Position numbers and translations under genes: made by a program
Origin: a bacterium
Lineage (GTDB): Bacteria > Cyanobacteriota > Vampirovibrionia > Gastranaerophilales > Gastranaerophilaceae
Assembly (NCBI GenBank): GCA_017541565.1
Contig: JAFXYU010000162.1
Coordinates: 1-18,638 of the forward strand
Reading direction: 5' to 3'
Length of the DNA: 18,638 bases
Notes under the pieces: model-generated
What the model was told of the DNA's origin: nothing
Databases searched by the model: none
What the model saw: only the letters and a program-made list of their open reading frames with translations
Shown here: piece by piece, positions 15,257-18,638 of the stretch
How the letters are laid out: each line of letters opens with the position of its first letter
Position numbering within the stretch: the first letter of the stretch is position 1

Positions 15257-17005
15257 ATGTCAATTTCATTTAGCGGTCTTGTTTCAGGCTTGGATACTTC
15301 ATCATGGGTAGATGCGTTATTATCCGTAAAGCAACAGAAGGTAACTACATTACAATCGGATTTGTTGTCATATCAGACAACCAAAACTACATTGAATGAT
15401 ACGAGGAGTAAGGTTTCGTCCTTGCGAACCGCGATAGAAAAAGTCACTGACGCAAAATTCGGCGGTGTATTTGACCTTTTTGGCCAGACGAGTGCAACGT
15501 CTTCTAATCCGGATGTGTTTACCGCAACGGCTGCCGTTAATGCAAAACAACAAAATTATGATATATCAGTACAGCAATTGGCGACATGTTCAAAGGCTAC
15601 ATCAAAAGTTCCGGCAAGTTCCGTGGCGGATGAGAATACGTTATTGAGTAATATAGGTATTACTACGGGAACTCTTACTACTTATGTTGATGGTCACAAG
15701 CATGCTGTTACTATTGGTGAAGACGATACATTTGGTGATTTAATTGATCGTCTTGAGGCTTTTGGTATTATGACTGATATAAGCGCTGAAGGTGTTGTTA
15801 CTTTTACATCTGCAGATCCCGAGAAATCAATTCATATAGGTTCAACAACGGATGTTTCCAATTTTGCTTCGCTTTTGGGATTAGATAGACAAGAAGACGG
15901 TTCATATACTTCGACAAATTCGATTTATAAAGCATCTCTTGGTTCGGTATTAACTTCAGAAGACAGTGGTTTTAATTCTCAAATTAAAGCCGGAACATTT
16001 ACGATAGGTAATGCGGAATTTACCATAGATGAAGGTACAACGCTTGCCTCTTTGATTTCTGAAATTAATTCTAACGCAGAAGCGCAGGCTTATGCATATT
16101 GGGATGATGCGACCGGTAAAATGTCGATAACATCAACAAGAGAGGGTGCTTCATATATCAATATTGAGGCGGGTACAAGTAACTTTACTGATGTAATGGG
16201 ATTTACAAATTCCACATGGGATGAAGACGGCAATCTGCTTGCATCAAAAATGTATACGGATGTTCAGGAACTCGGCAAAAACGCAATTTTCTCGGTTAAC
16301 GGAACTCAAATGATTTCAACTTCAAACACCGTAACTTCTGATATTTCCAGAATGGATGGTGTTACGTTGACTCTTAACCGTGTAAGCAATGAAGATGACG
16401 GAAGAACGACATTGAAGGTTACTCAGGATGTTTCAGGATTGGCTGATGCTCTCAAGAGTTTTGTTTCGGCATACAACAATGTTATGTCGAATATTGATGA
16501 TGTAACAGCGCGCGGTTCGGATTTGAGCGGTGAAACATCTCTTACAAGTCTTAAAAATACTTTAAGGAATTATGCATCGGGAGCGAATACTGCAAACGGC
16601 GGTGTATATAAACTTCTTGCGGATATTGGTATTTCAACATCCTCTGCTAATGCGGGTGATATAAATGGTGATACACAATCTCTTTATTTTGATGAAGAAA
16701 AATTCCGCAAAGCACTTGAAGAGAATCCGGATTCTGTAAAAGCACTCTTGGCAGATGATAACGGTATTTTCAGCATGATGGAAAATACTGTCGAACAGAG
16801 TTTGAAGGCAACTGTCGGATTCTTTGACGTTAAGCAAAGTACTTTGGATTCTGAAATCAAGAAGGCGAATGAAAAGATTTCAAAGAAGAATACAAGCATA
16901 GAAACGTACAAAGCGCAATTGGAAAAGAAATTCCAGGCAATGGAAAATATGATTGCTTCAATGCAGCAGAACTACAGTTACTTCACAATGGGTTCATCAT
17001 CATAG
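15257..17005 (+). CDS. fliD: flagellar filament cap protein FliD (hook-associated protein 2), 582 aa
   Basis: Caps the flagellar filament tip and promotes flagellin assembly outside the cell after type III export. The N-terminal signature SFSGLVSGLDTSSWVDALLSVKQQK (residues ~4-28) is diagnostic; export is by the flagellar apparatus, so no Sec signal is expected. The middle (about 135-350) holds two similar flagellin-IN-like segments. The C-terminal FliD domain has SGLADALKSFVSAYNNVM and the long terminal coiled coil ending QLEKKFQAMENMIASMQQNYSYF. I chose ATG 15257 because AAGGA is 8 nt upstream and the family start MSISFSGL fits; an upstream in-frame start at 15203 lies inside the promoter. 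No flagellin or FliS gene adjoins it. Confidence 0.96.
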   Translation: MSISFSGLVSGLDTSSWVDALLSVKQQKVTTLQSDLLSYQTTKTTLNDTRSKVSSLRTAIEKVTDAKFGGVFDLFGQTSATSSNPDVFTATAAVNAKQQNYDISVQQLATCSKATSKVPASSVADENTLLSNIGITTGTLTTYVDGHKHAVTIGEDDTFGDLIDRLEAFGIMTDISAEGVVTFTSADPEKSIHIGSTTDVSNFASLLGLDRQEDGSYTSTNSIYKASLGSVLTSEDSGFNSQIKAGTFTIGNAEFTIDEGTTLASLISEINSNAEAQAYAYWDDATGKMSITSTREGASYINIEAGTSNFTDVMGFTNSTWDEDGNLLASKMYTDVQELGKNAIFSVNGTQMISTSNTVTSDISRMDGVTLTLNRVSNEDDGRTTLKVTQDVSGLADALKSFVSAYNNVMSNIDDVTARGSDLSGETSLTSLKNTLRNYASGANTANGGVYKLLADIGISTSSANAGDINGDTQSLYFDEEKFRKALEENPDSVKALLADDNGIFSMMENTVEQSLKATVGFFDVKQSTLDSEIKKANEKISKKNTSIETYKAQLEKKFQAMENMIASMQQNYSYFTMGSSS

Positions 17006-17018
17006 GGATTTTTTGTAG

Positions 17019-17024
17019 TACAAT
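17019..17024 (+). promoter_or_regulatory. putative mnmE -10 box (TACAAT), predicted leaderless
   Basis: TACAAT ends exactly six nt (ACGGGT) before the mnmE ATG, within the 25-nt gap after fliD. No clear -35 and no TG extension. Read-through from fliD could also transcribe mnmE, but there is no usable SD in that gap. Confidence 0.5.
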
Positions 17025-17030
17025 ACGGGT

Positions 17031-18359
17031 ATGAATATACTCGATGAATTTGATACAATCGCTGCAATATCTACTCCCGTGGGAACAGGCGGTGTCGGTG
17101 TTATAAGAATTTCCGGAACAAAAGCCTTTGAGATAATCGGCAAAATATTTACCGATTCCGATTTTTCTCCGAGAAAATTTAATCATGGCTGGATTGTTGA
17201 GGGAAACAGAAATATAGATGAAGTCATTGTTCTTCCTTTTTTTGCACCGAACAGTTATACGGGAGAAGATGTCATTGAAATTCAATGCCATGGGGGTATT
17301 AATGTTGTAAGAAATATTCTCAACCTTGTATTAAAAAACGGTGCAAGGATGGCGGAGAGAGGTGAGTTTACAAAACGCGCTTTTCTAAATAAAAAAATGG
17401 ACTTATCGCAAGCAGAGGCGGTTGCGGACATTATTCATTCCAAGACTTCCGAGTTTGCAAAAGTTTCAGTTAAAAACTTGTCGGGTGTACTTAAATCTAA
17501 GATTGACGAAATAAGGACGGATATTTTTGAAGTTCTTTCCAGAATTACTGCGGGAATCGATTTTCCTGAGGATGTAAAAGAGCCTGAATATGAATATTTA
17601 ATTGAAAAATTTGAGAATATAATTGCTTTTATTGATAAAATACTGGCAGGAGCGGACAGTTCAAATATTTTTCGACAAGGTGTTTCCGTTGCGATTGCGG
17701 GGAAACCGAATGTTGGGAAATCGTCGCTGTTCAATGCTCTGTTGAGTCTTGATAGGGCTATCGTTACGGATGTTGCGGGGACGACAAGGGATGTTTTGAG
17801 AGAGACTCTTGATTTGGGGATTCCGGTTACGTTAATTGATACGGCAGGGATTAGGGACAGTGATGAGAAAGTGGAAAAAATCGGGATAGACTACTCAAAA
17901 CAGTCATTGAATGAAGCGGATTTGGTTTTATTTGTGTATGATGCATCAAAAAGTATGGAAGAGGAAGATTACCAAATTCTGTCGCTTTTAGATGGGAAAA
18001 ATTATATAAAAGTCGGTAACAAATCAGACCTAAACGTTAACAAAAATGGTGATGATATCTATATTTCGGCTTTAACGGGCGAAGGAATTGATGAATTGAG
18101 AAAGGTTCTGACGAAAAAAGTTTGTACAATAGAGCCGGAGAATTTGGAATTTTTGACAAATACACGCCAGCAGGAATGTTTGCGAAAGGCAAAAAATTCT
18201 ATTGAACAAGCACTTTTGGCATCAAATGTACATGAACTTCAGGATTTAATTTCTATTGATGTAAAATCGGCACTTCTTGCACTTGATGAGTTGACGGGCG
18301 AACTGATTACGGATGAAGTTTTAGAGAGTATCTTTGACCATTTTTGTATCGGAAAATAA
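17031..18359 (+). CDS. mnmE: tRNA-5-carboxymethylaminomethyluridine(34) synthesis GTPase MnmE, 442 aa
   Basis: With MnmG, modifies the wobble uridine (U34) of certain tRNAs using tetrahydrofolate, and is a K+-activated GTPase. The N-terminal folate-binding domain has DTIAAISTPVGTGGVGVIRISG and GEDVIEIQCHGG (~79-89). The inserted G domain has G1 GKPNVGKS (224-231), G2 region DVAGTTRDV (247-255), G3 DTAGI (270-274) and G4 NKSD (330-333). The C-terminal catalytic motif FCIGK ends the protein. All motifs are intact and the length is normal. The ATG fits the family N-terminus but has no SD; TACAAT lies 6 nt upstream. MnmG is not in the window. Confidence 0.97.
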   Translation: MNILDEFDTIAAISTPVGTGGVGVIRISGTKAFEIIGKIFTDSDFSPRKFNHGWIVEGNRNIDEVIVLPFFAPNSYTGEDVIEIQCHGGINVVRNILNLVLKNGARMAERGEFTKRAFLNKKMDLSQAEAVADIIHSKTSEFAKVSVKNLSGVLKSKIDEIRTDIFEVLSRITAGIDFPEDVKEPEYEYLIEKFENIIAFIDKILAGADSSNIFRQGVSVAIAGKPNVGKSSLFNALLSLDRAIVTDVAGTTRDVLRETLDLGIPVTLIDTAGIRDSDEKVEKIGIDYSKQSLNEADLVLFVYDASKSMEEEDYQILSLLDGKNYIKVGNKSDLNVNKNGDDIYISALTGEGIDELRKVLTKKVCTIEPENLEFLTNTRQQECLRKAKNSIEQALLASNVHELQDLISIDVKSALLALDELTGELITDEVLESIFDHFCIGK

Positions 18360-18375
18360 TACTAAAGGATTAGTA
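18360..18375 (+). repeat. small hairpin just after the mnmE stop
   Basis: TACTAA-AGGA-TTAGTA forms a perfect 6-bp stem with a 4-nt loop immediately after the stop codon. It is not followed by a T-tract, so it is unlikely to be an intrinsic terminator by itself, though it could stabilise the 3' end. Confidence 0.35.
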
Positions 18376-18385
18376 CCCAAGTAGA

Positions 18386-18414
18386 TTAAGAAAGCATGGC
18401 TGCAATGATATAAT
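18386..18414 (+). promoter_or_regulatory. promoter of a candidate small RNA
   Basis: TTAAGA (18386-18391), 17-nt spacer, extended -10 TGATATAAT with TATAAT at 18409-18414. A second TATAAT follows directly at 18415-18420. From the first box the predicted +1 is 18421, the exact first base of the long RNA stem described next. Confidence 0.6.
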
Positions 18415-18420
18415 TATAAT

Positions 18421-18578
18421 GTAAGTCGAAGGCAGCGAGTGATATTGTCGGATTTCGACGTAAAAAAATGATTGGGCATTTGTGTGTGTGTTCGGCTTAC
18501 TTCTTTAAAACCAAAATCTTTTCTTCATAATAATTAGCCTTGCTCCTTTTGTTTCTCTTCCGAAAGGAGCTTAATTTT
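18421..18578 (+). ncRNA. candidate structured small RNA or leader RNA
   Basis: No open reading frame of any size is found here. GTAAGTCGAA (18421-18430) pairs fully with TTCGGCTTAC (18491-18500), ten pairs including one G-U, closing an 80-nt domain that starts at the predicted +1. Inside, GTCG-GATTT-CGAC (18447-18459) is a local hairpin. GTCGAA of the 5' arm can alternatively pair perfectly with TTCGAC (18454-18459), a mutually exclusive fold. A terminator-like hairpin ends the unit at 18542-18578. I match it to no known family: it lacks the SRP, 6S, RNase P and complete tmRNA features I can check by eye. It could be a free sRNA or a riboswitch-like leader of a gene beyond the window. Bases 18579-18638 show nothing further. 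Confidence 0.42.
18542..18578 (+). terminator. terminator-like hairpin with U-rich tail
   Basis: GCTCCTTT (18542-18549) and AAAGGAGC (18563-18570) form a perfect 8-bp stem with a 13-nt loop, followed by TTAATTTT. The tail is interrupted by AA, so efficiency is uncertain. It is the only good intrinsic-terminator candidate I find in the window. The right arm contains AAAGGAG, so it could instead hide an SD. Confidence 0.5.
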
Positions 18579-18638
18579 GTCCATACAAACATATAGCCTG
18601 ATGCACGATGCTTAAAAATAAAATCATTTCAGTTTAAA

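Noticed and set aside
18437..18462. GGATTTCGACG resembles the conserved 5' GGATTCGACG of tmRNA
   Set aside because: No tag reading frame ending in Ala-Ala or similar follows, no T-arm-like GGTTCRA is present, a terminator-like hairpin comes too early, and the bases are explained by local pairing. A gene running past the window cannot be fully excluded.
18542..18620. Minus-strand mini-ORF (ATG GAC AAA ATT ...) of 16 codons within the terminal region
   Set aside because: Too short, no SD at proper spacing, and it lies in the stem of the terminator-like hairpin.

Overview
This is an AT-rich bacterial chromosome segment, densely packed with core genes on both strands. The standard code is used, Shine-Dalgarno (SD) sites are a mix of strong and absent, and several promoters match a sigma-70-type consensus. 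I see no tRNA, rRNA, IS element, phage gene or CRISPR array. The gene set (complete UvrA, RecN, MnmE and MurF, a flagellar cap protein, several TPR proteins, a YkgJ-type cysteine-cluster protein and a NarL-type response regulator) fits a flagellated member of an uncultured AT-rich group. My best guess is a gut Gastranaerophilales / 'Melainabacteria'-type cyanobacterial relative. That is inference from general resemblance; a Clostridia-like or other lineage is not excluded.

Layout, left half, all minus strand (transcribed right to left). A divergent-promoter region near 9801-9880 starts a probable operon: 382-aa TPR protein with an acidic tail -> recN -> ACT-domain regulator -> 154-aa TPR protein. 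Next come an orphan NarL/LuxR response regulator, then murF with its own promoter behind a 20-bp-period direct repeat. uvrA has a promoter placed so that the mRNA should start at the AUG. A 107-aa protein carrying two RRWYD motifs follows, and then aspS, which runs off the left edge.

Right half. On the plus strand from 9881: a small exported protein, a 116-aa unknown (perhaps FlgM-like), a 393-aa TPR protein and an overlapping YkgJ-type protein. These converge, with only 2 nt between stop codons, on a minus-strand pair: an unusually long phosphohexomutase and a GtrA-type membrane protein. Divergent from the phosphohexomutase, fliD and mnmE run on the plus strand. The last 279 nt hold a strong promoter, a closed 80-nt RNA stem and a terminator-like hairpin: a candidate structured small RNA.

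How the genes work together: uvrA and recN serve DNA repair; murF builds the cell wall; aspS and mnmE serve translation (tRNA charging and wobble-uridine modification); the phosphohexomutase and GtrA protein probably supply and translocate sugar for surface glycans; fliD caps the flagellar filament.

The most striking sequence-level observation is promoter grammar. Four genes (uvrA, the 382-aa TPR gene, the 393-aa TPR gene and mnmE) have a TATAAT/TACAAT box exactly 6 nt before the ATG and no SD, which predicts leaderless mRNAs. Most promoters also carry an extended -10 of the form TGNTAYAAT. The candidate RNA at the right end is the other item most worth testing.
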